Shown piece by piece: positions 11,890 to 23,310 of a DNA stretch of 64,000 nt (within the stretch, counting starts at the first letter, position 1; every line of letters begins with the position of its first letter). A model generated the notes under the pieces. It was not told the origin of the DNA, did not search any database, and saw only the letters and a list, made by a program, of their open reading frames with translations. A program made the position numbers and the translations under genes. Origin of the DNA: Dichetophora obliterata (Eukaryota; Arthropoda; Insecta; Diptera; Sciomyzidae); assembly GCA_963920525.1 (NCBI GenBank), contig OY986435.1:275302848-275366847 (forward strand), read 5' to 3'.

Positions 11890-12940
11890 CTTAAGTGTTG
11901 AATAAATATGTGTTGAATAAAAAGGGCTCCAGATAACAATAGCATTTTGAACGAACAAAAGAAAAATATAATGAAATCAGAGTAAATGGATCAGAGAAAT
12001 CAGAACTATTACGTATTACAAAAGCTAACACAGAGTAAGATTTAGATATAATATAGTTAAGATGGCTGACAAAAGTGAATTCAGAATCCAATATTACACC
12101 AAGATCAGTAATTTCATCAACTTTTTTTAATATAGAGCCCTCAATGTTATATAAATAATAAGACACATTGAGAGTTTTTGCAGAACACCAATCCAGAAGG
12201 TTATTAATATCAGATTGTAAGTTTATTTCATCTTGAGAGCTACAGATGATAGAATAGACTTTTAAGTCATCCGCGTATAAAAGATATTTGGAATAGTTGA
12301 AACATCTGCTAATGTCCTTTAAAAATAACAAAAAAAGCAGTGGACCTAAAATGCTGCCTGGAGGAACACCAGATGTTCCTATAAAAGCGAAAGATTGAAT
12401 ATTTTCAACTACAAAATGAAAAAGTCTTTTGGTTAAATATGACTTTAACCAGGCTAAAAATTAAGAGTGAAAACCGATATGTGCCAATTTCGAAAGTAGA
12501 ATTCTATGAGACATTTTGTCGAACGCTTTTGAGAAATCAGTATAAATCGTGCCAACTTGATTTCCACTTTGAAATGCAGAGATACAGTCTTCTGTAAATA
12601 TCATTAGATTTGTTACTATTGATCAACCTGCAACAAAACCATGCTGTTGAGAACATATTAAATTCTTGATGGTGTAGTACATTTTTTTTAACAATACCCT
12701 CAAATAATTTAGAAATAGTCGATAATTTAGAGATTGGTCTATAATTCAAAACATTGCTTTTATTACCACTTTTAAAAATAGGTTCAATTGAGGCAATTTT
12801 CCAGTCATCTAGAAAAACTCCTGAAGCTTGAGATTTATTAAAAATAACCTCAATCGGATACAGTAGGGAAGCAGCACAATTCTTAAGAAAAAGAGGAGAA
12901 ATGCCATCAATATCAGTTTGAGACGACTGTTTTAGATGAA
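11890..12940 (-). pseudogene. LINE reverse transcriptase fragment (Jockey/CR1-like)
   Basis: Read right to left, the frames encode a non-LTR reverse transcriptase. Motifs in order are IDGISPLFLKNCA, FLDDWKIASIEPIFKSG and NYRPISKLSTISKLFE (12700-12935), then after frameshifts a GTSGVP-type loop near 12360. The catalytic LYADDLKVYS follows near 12270, with the thumb region ending near 11895. The YADD Asp pair is present. No endonuclease was seen upstream, and the C-terminus beyond the thumb is absent. Loss at both ends is unusual for a simple LINE insertion, which normally loses only its 5' end, and fits capture between the inverted arms that bracket it. The reading frame is broken in several places. 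The clade is uncertain. Confidence 0.75.
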
Positions 12941-13272
12941 GTATACCATTTCATGAATCATCATATGATAAACAAAGATCTTAAGAAGTGTTATTAATAA
13001 TTGTAGTATGTTAGTAAACGAATGATTTCTTAACCCAGGTCCCTTAACTGACAACATAGAAGTCCTTGGATGCATTATAGTTTGCAGACATCTATTGTGT
13101 TCACTCCAGTAAGTTATACTTTGAATGTATTGCATTAGAAATCTTTCATAGACACAGTGACTGGGTGGATTCCACTCTAAAGTTAGTGATACAGGGTTAA
13201 TATTCTCTATAGCATGCGCCCCAGGTTTTTAGTTGAACTAAAAGCCCCACTCTAGGAGAAATTATTTTATAC

Positions 13273-15990
13273 TAGCTGAAACCCGGCGCGTTGCTGCCAC
13301 TCTCCCTATTCAAACGCCCATAAAATGTTATCAGTTAAACAGCATGTCTAAATTGAGGTCAAATACTGAATTCTGAGACTGTGCGACCTATATCCACAAA
13401 GCTATTCGATATAACAAATTTGGGTTGTATAGGAAGTGCCACTCTCTCTTCATCACCGCTAATAGAATGTAATCAATTAAACTGTATGTCTACATGGAGG
13501 TCGAATACCGAATTCCAAAACTGTGCGACATATAACTCCAAAACTATTCGATAGCACAAATTTTTATTGTATGGGAGGTGCCACTCTCCTTTTCCCTACG
13601 CCCATAAAATTTTAGCAATGAAACTGCATGAGTACATTGAGGTCGAATACTGAATTTTGAGGCTGAGTTAGCTATAACTCCAAATCTATTCGATATCGCA
13701 AATTTGGGTTAAATTGGAGGTGTCACGCCCCCCCGACAAACTCTAAAAAATGTTATCAGTAAATCTGCAAGCGTAAATTTTGGTCGAATACTGAGTTCCG
13801 ACGCTGTGCGACCTTGAACTACAAAGCTATTCGATATCACAAACTTTCGTTGTATGGGAGGTGCCACTCCCCCTTGATCAACGCTCATAAAATGTAATCA
13901 ATGAAACTGCATGTGTACATTGAGGTCCAATACTGAATTCCAAAGCTGTGAGACCTATAACCCCAATGCTATTTGATATCTCTAATTTGGGTTAAATAGG
14001 AGGTTTCACGCCCCCTTGTCGTACGCCCATAAAATGTAATTAATGAAACTGCATGTATAAATTGGGGCCGAATACTGAATTCTGACGCTGATATTCAATA
14101 TCGCAAATTTACGTTAAATGGGAGGTGCCACGCCCCTCTTACCAATGAACATAGATTGAATCAATGAAACTGCATGTGTATATTGAGGTCGAATACTGAA
14201 TTTCGGCGTTGTACGACTTATAACTCTAAAACTATTTGATAGCACAAAGTTGGGTTGTATGGGAAGTGCCACTCCCCTTTGCCCTACGACGACAAAATGT
14301 AAGTATTGAAAATGCATGTATAAATTTAGGTCGAATACCGAATTCTTACGCTGTCAACCTATAACTTCAAAGCAATACGATATCGCAAATTTGGGTTGTA
14401 AGGGAGATGTTACGCCTCCCTGTCCAACGCCCATAAAATAAAACCATTGAAACTGCATGTGTAAATTGAGGTCAAAAACTGAATTCCAAAGATGAATTCC
14501 TATAACTTCAAAGCTATTCGATATCACAAATTTGGGTTGTATCGGAGGTGCCCCTCCCCCTTGTCCACTCCCATAAAATTTCATCACAGAAACGGTACGT
14601 CTAAATTGTGGTCGAATACCGAATTTCTAAGCTGTGCGACCCATAACTCTAACTTAAGCTATTCGATAACAACAATTTTTTATTTATATGTGGGAGGTAA
14701 AAGGGGGTGTGGCATTGCCCCTTAAACCATCTCGTACTCAAAGCAAAGCGTACTTACAAAATTTGAGCTCAATCGGACCAATGGTTTCGAAGTATTTTGA
14801 TATTTTCTTTAAAGTAGGCGTAGATGAATTGTGACCACGCCCATTTTTTCAAAGTTAATTATAGTTATCATACGAACTTATTTACCAAATTTTAATTTCA
14901 TACGACCAAAACCGTCTTAAATACAGCATTTTTATAGATTTGTGGGCGACAAAAGGGGGTGTGGTACAAAACCTGAAAAGATACACACATGCAATTTCTT
15001 ATGTGCACCCTCCACACAGACCCCAATCACCCCTGAAAATTTCATTGAAATCGGGCAAGCCGTCTAGGAGGAGTATGCGAACAGGAAGTTTTGCCACTTA
15101 ATTTTATATATACAGATATCAAAACAGTGGGCGCAAAAGTGGGCGTGGTCAATTTTTCTTTCAGTAAACACTTAAATTGGATTACTACGAACATTTGAAA
15201 AAAAAAATTATCTAAATCGGTCCAGCCGTTTTCCGATTTTAGATAAATTGAAAAAAGTGGGCGCAAAAGTGGGCGTGGTCAATTTTTCTTTCCGACAAAA
15301 CTTAAATTGGATTACTATGAACATTAAAAAAAAATTATCCAAATCGGTCCAGCCGTTTTCCGATTTTAGATAAATCAAAAAAAGTGGGCGCAAAGTGGGC
15401 GTGGTCAATTTTTCTTTCCGTAAAAACCTAAGTTGGACTATTACGAACATTTAAAAAAAAATTATCCAAATCGGTTCAGCCGTTCTTAACTGATGCAATT
15501 ACCAACGAACGACATTTGATTTGGATTTTAAATTCGTAATTTGTATGGGAGGTACCACGTTCATTTGTCCAATTGCGTCCATATTTGTAGTTGAACTTAG
15601 AAACTATACACTAAACCCTTCATATTAAATTGTATTCCGATACCAACAACAGTAGGAGAAATAGTGGATTTTGAATTTGTAATTTGTATGGGAGGTACCA
15701 CGCCCCTTTGTCCAATCCCGCCCATATTTGGAGTAAAGCTTGGAACGCATACATTAAACGGATGTACCAAATTTTGTTCAAATACCTATAATAGGAGCAG
15801 AAATATCGGATTTTTAATCTGCGATTTGTATGGGAGGTACCACGCCCCTTTGTCGAATTAAGTTTTTTTTTCTATACAAACCATCTACTAAAAATTTTGA
15901 ATTGAATAAAAAAAAATCAGCCTAATCGGTTCATCCGTTCGCCCGTGATGGCATTTCATAGATGGACCGTTTTATTTTTATATATATAGA
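13273..15990. repeat. Modular dispersed repeat, copy A (ten ~142-bp modules plus other tandem units)
   Basis: This starts at CTAGCTGAAACCCGGCGCG and ends in TTTTATATATATAGAT. Its first 1.4 kb is ten tandem modules of about 142 bp, one shortened to about 117 bp, each built round (A/T)TTGAGGTCGAATACTGAATTC, GCTATTCGATATCACAAATT and GGGAGGTGCCACGCCCC. Then follow units built round GTGGGCG(G/C)(T/A)AAAAG, three copies of a ~128-bp unit with AAGTGGGCGCAAAAGTGGGC (15120-15490), and three units with GGGAGGTACCACG (15540-15860). The tail, AATCGGTTCATCCGTTC followed by TATATATATAGAT, resembles 3' ends of RTE-type LINEs as I remember them. That is a guess; it may instead be Penelope- or Helitron-related. 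The same start and module order recur at 61335. Short open frames inside it are artefacts of the repeat. Confidence 0.75.
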
Positions 15991-16036
15991 TTTTTTTAGT
16001 TCGTTTTTAAAACGTGTTATATTAAAAAATTTTTTT

Positions 16037-16670
16037 ACTTAAATATATATTTTTTACTTTTTAGTCTTATATTACTCATTTTGTTTGTTTAAAAAATTTC
16101 ATTTATATTTGAAATTAAATTTTAAGTTTTTATCATTGTGTGCTATTTTCCTAAACCACCTCTTACTCAAAATAAATGAATTAATACAATTTTAGCTCAA
16201 TCGGAGCAGTAGTGTTGGAGACATAGGATTTTGATTTATTTGTGGGCGGTAAAAGAACAAGTGGCCAAATTTTTTACAAAACCATCTTCTACTGGAAGGA
16301 AATTTTCTGCCAAAGTTTCAGCTGAATCAGCCCGGTAGTTTTTGAGATGTAGCATTTTTATTGATTTATGGGTGGTAAAGGGGGAGTGGCAACATTTTTT
16401 CTAAATCATCCTCTACTTAAGGGAAATTTACTGCCAAAAGTTCAGCTTAATCGGCATAGTAGTTTTGGAGATACATATAGCATTTTTATTGATTTGTGGG
16501 CGGTAAAAGGGGAAAGGCAAAATTTTTTCCTAAATTATATGTGTTGTCATCCAGTTCTGAGCTATACTTTAGATTTTAAAACCCTAGTTCATCGGGAAGT
16601 GGCTTTAAAATAGATTCCAAAATTTGTACGGGACATACATACATGCAAACATGAAGTGAAGCTAATAAAA
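16037..16670. repeat. Tandem ~125-bp units related to the modular repeat
   Basis: At least three units are built round TTTATTGATTTGTGGGCGGT, AAAGGGGGAGTGGCAA and TTTCAGCTTAATCGG. They are related to the second part of the modular repeat at 14700-14960. The segment ends near AAGCTAATAAAAACGTGTTA, immediately before the Transib gene resumes at about 16680. Whether it belongs to the same insertion as the inverted-arm unit could not be decided. Confidence 0.55.
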
Positions 16671-17159
16671 ACGTGTTAAAAATGCGCGTATTGCTTATTG
16701 TTGTGGCCAGTGGCCATGAAATTCACAGTGAAAAATTTAATATATATGCACACAACACAAGCAGACTTTCTGTTCAAACTTATCCTTGGTACCATATGCC
16801 TCCCACTTTACATAAGTACTTCATACATGGACCCGAAATCGTATCCAATGCCCTTTCACCTATTGGGCAATTATCCGAAGAAGCACAAGAGGCTCGGAAT
16901 AAGGATTTTAAAAATTAAAGGGAATTTCATTCACGAAAATGCAGTCGTGAAAAATCTAACCAGGACATTTTTAATATGTTTCTCATAACCTCAGATACAA
17001 TTATTTCAAGCATGCGAAAGTTGCCTACAAAAAAAATTCAAAGCTTGCTAGAGGAAGCAATTGATTTGATTGTGCCTGAAGCTCTAAAAAAACAATGATG
17101 AAGATGATAATGATGATAATTATGATGATGATTATAATGATGAAGATGAACATTAGGAT

Positions 17160-18690
17160 AATTATGATATTTATTTACTAGGAAAAGATGGAAGAAATGT
17201 CATTTTTAAAATCACACTTATTCTTTAAATAAAACCTGTTATTTTTTTATAAAATTATATTGAAATAAATTTAAAAATTATTTGTTTTGACTAATTTTAA
17301 TAGTAGTATGATACCCATATTTTGTCTCTGCATCTCAAACATAAGTTAATTTACTGCGTTTTCTCTTTACGGGGGTTCCCGTGGACAGATTTAAAAAATT
17401 GTCGATAGAGTACATGCTTGGGCTTATATGTGCATGTGTACTAAGTTTCATTTGATTATCTTTAATCTATCTTTCTATTCTGCGGCCATGGATAATTGGG
17501 CAATTGGGCCATTAGAACAATAAACTCAAATCTATTATTAAATATATGTATAAAATATGTATATGTATAAAATATACATAAAAATTATTTGTTTTGACTA
17601 ATATTAATATTAGTAAGCAAAAACTAAAGAGAAATTATCGAAATATAGCTCCCCTGAATTGATCCGAGAAAACTGGGCATTCTTACTCACTGTGCGCAGT
17701 TTACCTAAAATTTTTAAATTTTTCGCGAGTACGAACGTAACTAAAAAAGGAAGTTCTTGTGAGACTAAAACTCGAACTTAGAATATTAATGCGAAATGGT
17801 CGATTGCACCTCAAAAGTATTAAGGAACAAAAAAATTGCAAATTTAATAAGTTGTAAAAAAAAGGCCAACATTATGAGATGATCGTGTTTTTAAAGTCAC
17901 AATTAACAATTATACTTGTTCGCACGATTTGTGTCAGGCTTCACACATTTTTCCATTGAAGTTTAATTGGGTAATTAAGTAATTACGAAAATAAGTAATT
18001 AAAAAACAAATTTAATATATTGTTCTTTTCTTGCCTAAACTATTTTTTCAATATCTTTAGCCAATGTGTTCCAAGTTTACTTAAACAAAAAAGCTAACGA
18101 AACATTTACTAAACCTATACGAAAAAGAAAAACTACATTTGTGAAACAGTTCAGTTGATTTGATTTGATCATCTTGGTAAATTAATTTATGTATAAATTG
18201 TCTAAATGAATAATATTAAAATGATTCTCTTATATAATATCATAAAATAAAAAGTTTTAAATAAGCTATAATTTTTTGGTCACGGTTGACTTTTCTGTGG
18301 ATTTGCCTATGTACTTTATTTTTTTTTACTATAAAAGGTATATTTTATTCACATCATACTTTTTACAGTATAATATAATATTAATTTTTGTTGTTTGTTT
18401 TGTTTAACTTATTTACGTTTAATATTTTTATGTCTATAATAAACTGAAATATTATTTGATATTTTTAAATATTTTAGGTTTTCATTTTGAAACAAATTGA
18501 AGTTTTCTGAAATATAAAAAATCACAACTTTTTTATTAAATGAACTTACTATTTGATTTAAATATTTAAAAATGTAGCAAATATCTTTAATTCATAACCG
18601 TAAAGGTTATGATTTTTTATTAGATATTTTATTATCGATATTTTTTAATTAAATTATTTTTCGATCTGTTTTAATTAGGTGATGTATATT
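17160..18690. other. Transib 3' end then hAT interior, non-coding
   Basis: 17160-17694 is the untranslated 3' end of the Transib element. 17700-18685 is hAT family sequence with no gene recognised. The part from about 18325 is shared with the inverted hAT copy at 56400-58385, and 18590-18610 (complement ATAACCTTTACGG) is shared with about 55280-55300. Confidence 0.6.
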
Positions 18691-19274
18691 TTCTAATTAT
18701 TTATTTATTTACTTATTAAAACTTGCATAATAATACAATTATTATATAATTAATTAAATTATTGAGCACTAGCTGCTTAGGCTTTCGGCTCGATGTTACA
18801 ATTAAGAGAAAATGCTAAAATAATGAGGAGTAATATACTATAAACTGCTTAATTTATAAATTATACTAAATGAAGGTGATGAGCTCAGATAGTTTCAGGA
18901 AATCATAGATTTTGTCGATGTTTTCACTAGTTGTGTTTGCAAGAAAGTTTGTAGGCGTATCGTTGAGAAAAATTCGGTGTCTGTTCCCATTGAAGTGTTG
19001 ACAATCATTAAGAATGTGCGTTACCGACGTTGACGTGTTGTTACAAAAAAGGGCAGCCAGGTGCAGCCCTACCGCTCAGCAAGTGTTCATGAGAAATAGA
19101 CGTATGTCCCAGTCTGAGTCGAATGAAGTACTGAATTTTTTTGCAGCATGCTGACATGGGTAGAATTGGTCTTAGCCGTTAAGGATTGAGTGTTTTGTAA
19201 AAGTGATGGTAAGAGTTCCAATCATTTAGCGTGTTTTCTACAAGGCGTGAGTAAATGAGGCGGTAGATGTCTTT

Positions 19275-19692
19275 TTACTCGGTAGTGGCATAAAAGAAAG
19301 TTGGCGTAGGCTTTACTTTTTTTGCTGTTAAATCAGCAAGTTCGTTGCCATAAATTCCGACATGGCTGGGAATCCACATTAGTTTATGTTTTCCATTAAA
19401 GCGAATTAGATAATCTCGGACTTGGTCGGCCAACTGGCTTGTGTTGGAAGAGCAACCAACGAATTGCACTTAGTGCAGAGTGGCTGTCTGAACAGATTAT
19501 GAATTTGCCCTTACTTTTTGATGCAAAGATTACCGCTTGACGAATTGCAAGTATTTCGGCTGTGAAGATGGAACAATGTGTATCTATGAGACCCATGTTG
19601 ATGATGCTGTTAGGTTCTTTTACTACGGCAAAGGAAGAGTAATAATCTGTTTTGGAACCGTCTGTGTAGATAAAATTAAAGCCAGACTGCAA
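19275..19692 (-). pseudogene. I-element ORF2: RNase H domain
   Basis: RNase H removes the RNA template during target-primed reverse transcription. In right-to-left order the frames show FIYTDGSKTD (first catalytic Asp), then FTAEILAIRQA (Glu), ICSDSHSALSAI (Asp), and after a frame change WIPSHVGIYGNELADLTAKK (His, Asn, Glu-Leu-Ala-Asp). All four catalytic positions are visible but split over two frames, so the protein is not made. RNase H after the reverse transcriptase separates the I clade from typical Jockey elements. The piece at 19676-20176 upstream (IDYGLPVYGHCAKTN) is the connecting C-terminal reverse transcriptase region. Confidence 0.85.
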
Positions 19693-21010
19693 GTGAATGT
19701 TTTTTCTTTTCTTTTTCGAAGAGTTGACGAAACACTGAAGCAGGCGTTGTGTCTTTTGGAAATTGTTGCAATCTAGTGATGATTGAAGAGGACTCTAGCA
19801 TCCAAGACGCAAAGCTTGAAGTTTTCATTAGAGTTGGGTTAGCAAGGGGATCCAGTTCTTTCGCAAATATAACACATTTAAGTATCGCCGAACTATTTGT
19901 TGGAATACGTTTTTTAGCTACAGCGGATATAGTATCTTTTAGGATGAATTTGTTGTTTCCATTAAATAGTTTCGGTATGAGATGGTATATTGAGAAATCG
20001 ACTCGTTCCTTTATTGATGGAAGTCCGGACTCTGCTAGTAAATTTTTGATTGGTGTGGTCGGGGACGCGCGGAGGCTACTTCGAACTGCTGCGTGATAGG
20101 GTGCGTCTAGATGCTTAATGTTTGTTTTGGCACAGTGTCCGTAAACTGGTAACCCATAATCAATTTTCGAAAGCAAAAAAACTTTAGTGATAATTAACAG
20201 CGTGGTTTTTTTTCATTTTGTCAAACGCTAAAATGAAAAGTATAACCGATAATGGTGACCCCTGCGGAATGCCATTTGCCAAGGGTTTAATAACAGAGAT
20301 ACAATTATTAGCTTTTACTCTGAACTTATGATTGGACAGAAAATTTTTTAACAAAATTGAACATTTTCGGACCAATATTCCATTTTTTAATAAATTAAGC
20401 ACAACATGGCTACCAATACAGTCAAATGGCCTTTCAAAATCAATGGATAAGGCCGAAATATGATTTTTACTAGAAAGGGCGCCTGAGACGTAATGGTCAA
20501 AATGCAGTAAGGTGTCTATTGTACCTTGTCCTTGCTTAAATGCTGTTTGGTTTGGGCTAATTAAATTGTTTTTATTAGTGAACCACCATTATTCTCTTTG
20601 CAACAATTTTTTCAATAACTTTGCCCAAACATGGCAGTAAAGAAATTGGACGGTAATTACTAAATTCAGTTTTGCTTTTGTTGGCTTTAGGAATTGGGAT
20701 TATAGTTGCAGTTTTGCAAGCCTGTGGATAAGTGCCACTGTTAAGGATGTTGTTGTACAGCATAATAAGCCGAAATTTTGTAACAAATTTTGTAACAAAA
20801 TTTTTTAACATCGGATATGTAATTCTGTCAAAACCTGGTGTTTTCTCTTTAACTTGTGCTATGACATTCTCGAATTCTAATGCAGATATTTCAGATTCGA
20901 TTATTTTGGCAGAAGGACATAAGGATTGTCGATTAGTGTATGGGCGGTTAGTCGTTGCGAGTTTTTCTGACACAAAGGCGGATTGAAAATTGTTGTCAAA
21001 TGCGTACATT
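19676..21010 (-). pseudogene. I-element ORF2: reverse transcriptase, active-site block deleted
   Basis: Motifs in order are KEKTPGFDRITYPMLKNF, ATIIPIPKANKSK, FSNYRPISLLPCLGKVIEKIV (20575-20960), PFDCIGSHVVLNL-type sequence, NGIPQGSPLSVILFILAFDK (20200-20280), and then directly IDYGLPVYGHC, a motif that normally follows the catalytic YADD by roughly 150 residues. The YADD block is therefore missing at about 20180-20190, an internal deletion. Additional frame breaks occur, for example at 20575 and 20405. The copy cannot reverse transcribe. Direction, spacing and the neighbouring endonuclease and RNase H identify it as the middle of ORF2. Confidence 0.82.
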
Positions 21011-21449
21011 GACCACTGAGTGGCGAAGTGATTAGCAATGTCAAGCGGCGCTAGGATTGGACCAGTGGTGGATTTTAAAAATTTAATTGAAGAAACTTTG
21101 CCAGAACCGGTCAGGGTTTTTATGTTTACCCAAACTTTTTTAGGGTTGGTTAGGGGGTTAACAGTTTTTGAACAATTTTCAAAGCTAGTTCTTTTAGCCT
21201 TCTTTGCATTATACCTAAATACAGCATTCGCTTTTTTAAAAGTTTTAAGGTTTTCAGAAAATTGTTGGCGCTTGTAATTAGCCCAAGCTGACTGTTTAGA
21301 CGCGCGAAGTGTGGCGAGTTCTGGGCTCCACCAGGGAACAGCTTTTTTAATGGTCTATTTTTGGTTTGTGGAATGGAGTGATGCGCAGCTGATACTATTG
21401 TTTTATGAATTTTTGCAGTGTCCTTATTAATATTGCCTGAGGGCTCAAC

Positions 21450-21990
21450 GTCAACTAAACTACGATCACAAAATAGTTGGAACTTGTCCCAATTTGCTCT
21501 CGATGTAAGAAATTTTGTTTTGGCTTAAAATTTGCCAAGATGTTGTGTATATTTATTTGTATCAAGATGGGAAAGTGATCACTACCATGTAGGTTGTCTA
21601 ATATAGCCCAATGGCACAGCGGGGCCAAACTAGCTGAACAAAGCGTTAAATCTATATGAGTAAAGGATTGATGGGTTGAGAAGTGAGTGGGAGACCCGTC
21701 ATTAAGGACAATGAGATTTGAGTTAAGAGCGACGTCTTCAATTGTTTTACCACGGGTATTCGTTGAAGGTGATCCCCAGATCCTACTCCAAGCATTGAAG
21801 TAGCCAAGAAGGATAATGAATGTAGAGAAAAGACCTAAAATTTGAAATATATCATGGGTAGAAAAAGATTGACAGGGAGGTATGTACATTGATATGATTG
21901 TTATTTTTGGCACAAAGTCGATTTCTGCAGCAATATCCTGATAAGAAAGCCTATGCCTTGTTTATTTGTGGTATTTTGTGGTAGGTTGTG
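21450..21990 (-). pseudogene. I-element ORF2: apurinic-type endonuclease remnant
   Basis: This domain nicks the target DNA to prime reverse transcription. The open part at 21455-21913 reads ITIISMYIPPCQSFS, ILLGYFNAWSRIWGS, RGKTIEDVALNSNLIVLNDG, SFTHIDLTLCSASLAPL and LHGSDHFPI, the usual order of the AP-endonuclease motifs. The catalytic G-D-F-N is GYFN here (Asp to Tyr), while SDH near the end is kept. The N-terminal Q-E-T block is upstream of a frame break near 21960-22080. About 0.4 kb between this and the reverse transcriptase (21010-21450) encodes the linker in broken frames. Confidence 0.8.
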
Positions 21991-22399
21991 GAAGTAACCA
22001 CAGTATTGTTTTGGTACCATTGCAGTATTGCTTGAGGTAATATGGGTTTCCTGTAGTGATATAATTAGGGGTAAAAATTTTTTAAAAGTAGTTGAAGTTC
22101 ACGGTAGTTATTAAAATAACCGTTCATGTTCATGAGAGAGTTTCGCAGATTGCTGGAGTTATTGTCGAGAGTGAATTTGTTCGGCTTATTATGCTTCGGC
22201 AGTTCATGTTCATGAGAGAGTTTCGCAGATTGCTGGAGTTATTGTCGAGAGTGAATTTGAGTTGGTTTTGAGCTGAGTGAAATCGTTTGAGTTGCGATGA
22301 GTAATGATTTTTTTTTCGGACAGAGGGAGAGAGGTGGCGTTTATTTGTTTGACAATATTAGAGGAAACTATTACAGGTTTGGTTTGAGTGGAACTTGTG

Positions 22400-23310
22400 G
22401 ATGCTTTTATTGAAGAGGTTGAGATTTTGTTGGAGGGAGAAGCATTAGCAGTGACGGTTTCTTGCGGGGAAGGTTTTTTGCTGTTTGAAGCAGAGATAGA
22501 AGTTGGGGCTTGAGTGAGCGTAAGATCTTGTTGAGAGGAGATGTTTGATTGCGTTTTTGTGTTTTCTTTGATGTTTTTTGGAGCAGCCTGCTATATGTTG
22601 GCAGCGGTAACGGCAGCGCTATAGCTGGTTGTGGCGGAGATTGTAGAGGAGATTGTGGGGGTTTGGGACCGGTGAATTTGTTTTGCTTCGCGCATGGTGC
22701 ATTTGTTTCTTGTTTGAATTTTAAGTACTTCTTTTTGTTGGACGAATTTTGTGCACGTGTTTGAGGAGGCTGGATGATCTTCGGCACAATTAGCACAGAA
22801 CATTCTGTGCTAATTGTGCATGGCACTGGGAAATGAGGGGAAGGTTGCAATTAGTGCATGCTGGAGTGTTGTTGCAACGTTCAATAGTATGTCCAAGCAG
22901 CTGACAGTTTTTGCAACGCATTGGATTGGATATATATTCCCTGACTTTTACCTTGCGCCAAGAAATTTCAATGCCTTCGGGTAGACTGTATGAATCAAAA
23001 GTTAGTAGAACTTTGCCACTTGGCTGTGATTTACCATGAATGTTTCTTGAGTATTTGTAGACTTACACAACGCTCTGTGATTTGAGTTCGCTAACGATTT
23101 CATCTTCTGAAACGTTCTTAAGGAAAGGAGTAAATACTGTTCCCTTAGTAAAGTTTAAGGTATCGTGCAACTTGCACTTTATTTGGCAGAGACCAACTAG
23201 TGCCGAAGATTTTATGAACTTGTCTGCGACAACACTGTTTTTGGCGAGTAAAAGCAAATTACCATCGCGTAGTTCGGAAATGGAAATAATTTCTTTACTT
23301 ATAATTTAAA
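22400..23310 (-). pseudogene. I-element ORF1: gag-like protein with zinc knuckles
   Basis: ORF1 of I elements packages the RNA. Read right to left, an N-terminal region (23063-23257) is followed by knuckle 1, RCKNCQLLGHTIERC (C-x2-C-x4-H-x4-C, about 22880-22920). Next come a second Cys-rich block, CTNCNLPL, and knuckle 3, CANCAEDHPASSNTC (about 22755-22803). A Pro/Ser/Thr-rich C-terminus follows (22407-22760). Frame changes separate the blocks. A direct repeat of about 55 bp, starting GTTCATGTTCATGAGAGAG at 22120-22256, lies just downstream of ORF1. Confidence 0.75.

Larger units (their letters stand above)
11815..16036. repeat. Inverted arms enclosing a LINE fragment; right arm split by a modular repeat
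   Basis: A sequence at 11841-11892 is found again in inverted orientation in two pieces. The piece AGGAGAAATTATTTTATAC at 13254-13272 complements 11873-11891. A 30-bp piece at 15996-16025 complements 11841-11870 with one mismatch. A more degraded match continues outwards to about 11815 and 16040. Joining the two right-hand pieces gives one uninterrupted arm, so the modular repeat at 13273-15990 inserted into the arm later. The space between the arms holds a minus-strand LINE reverse transcriptase fragment. The whole unit interrupts the Transib gene. How the inverted arms arose is unclear. Confidence 0.65.
10395..17150 (+). pseudogene. Transib (RAG1-like) transposase pseudogene, split by a 4.8-kb insertion
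   Basis: The transposase would excise Transib by a RAG1-like hairpin mechanism. The N-terminal part starts at the ATG at 10395, with one in-frame TAG at about 10480, and continues through NWLESF and GKRGRKETSFIESS. The core shows KWGFNGSSGHSSYKQ near 11070-11115, then WQNPRPSSTRFFRPL near 11205. An open stretch at 11370-11843 (MVDGKVCNAITET, QKCYLCGAT, DTARRFFRN) is typical of Transib proteins. The C-terminal part resumes at about 16680 (ASGHEIHSEKF, YPWYHMPPTLHK, GQLSEEAQEARNK) and ends in a DDND/YDDD-type acidic tail near 17150. The first catalytic Asp, normally in W-G-C-D-G-S-S, is Asn here. Frameshifts, stops and the insertion make it inactive. The family call is strong from motif order. 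Confidence 0.88.
9080..17694 (+). mobile_element. Transib-type element, interrupted
   Basis: The 5-bp sequence CGCAG lies just outside both ends (9075-9079 and 17695-17699). The inverted ends begin CACAGAGGGATAG at 9080 and CACAGTGAGTAAG (complement, ending at 17694). They share the block GTTTTCTCGGAT and agree at about 29 of the first 40 positions. A CACWGTG-like start and a 5-bp GC-rich TSD are typical of Transib, the superfamily related to RAG1, and CACAGTG equals the RSS heptamer. The internal transposase remnant supports the same call. The 8.6-kb length is due to the insertions at 9739-10024 and about 11815-16670. Confidence 0.87.

Noticed and set aside
14114..15861. Many 60-81-codon frames on both strands with recurring GVAPPIQP and EKLTTPTF
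   Set aside because: They are in-frame readings of tandem modules. The recurrence reflects the DNA repeat, not a protein repeat.
13273..15990. CRISPR-like array (repeated units with variable parts)
   Set aside because: The units are 142 bp, diverged throughout with no constant repeat and unique spacer pattern, and the context is eukaryotic.
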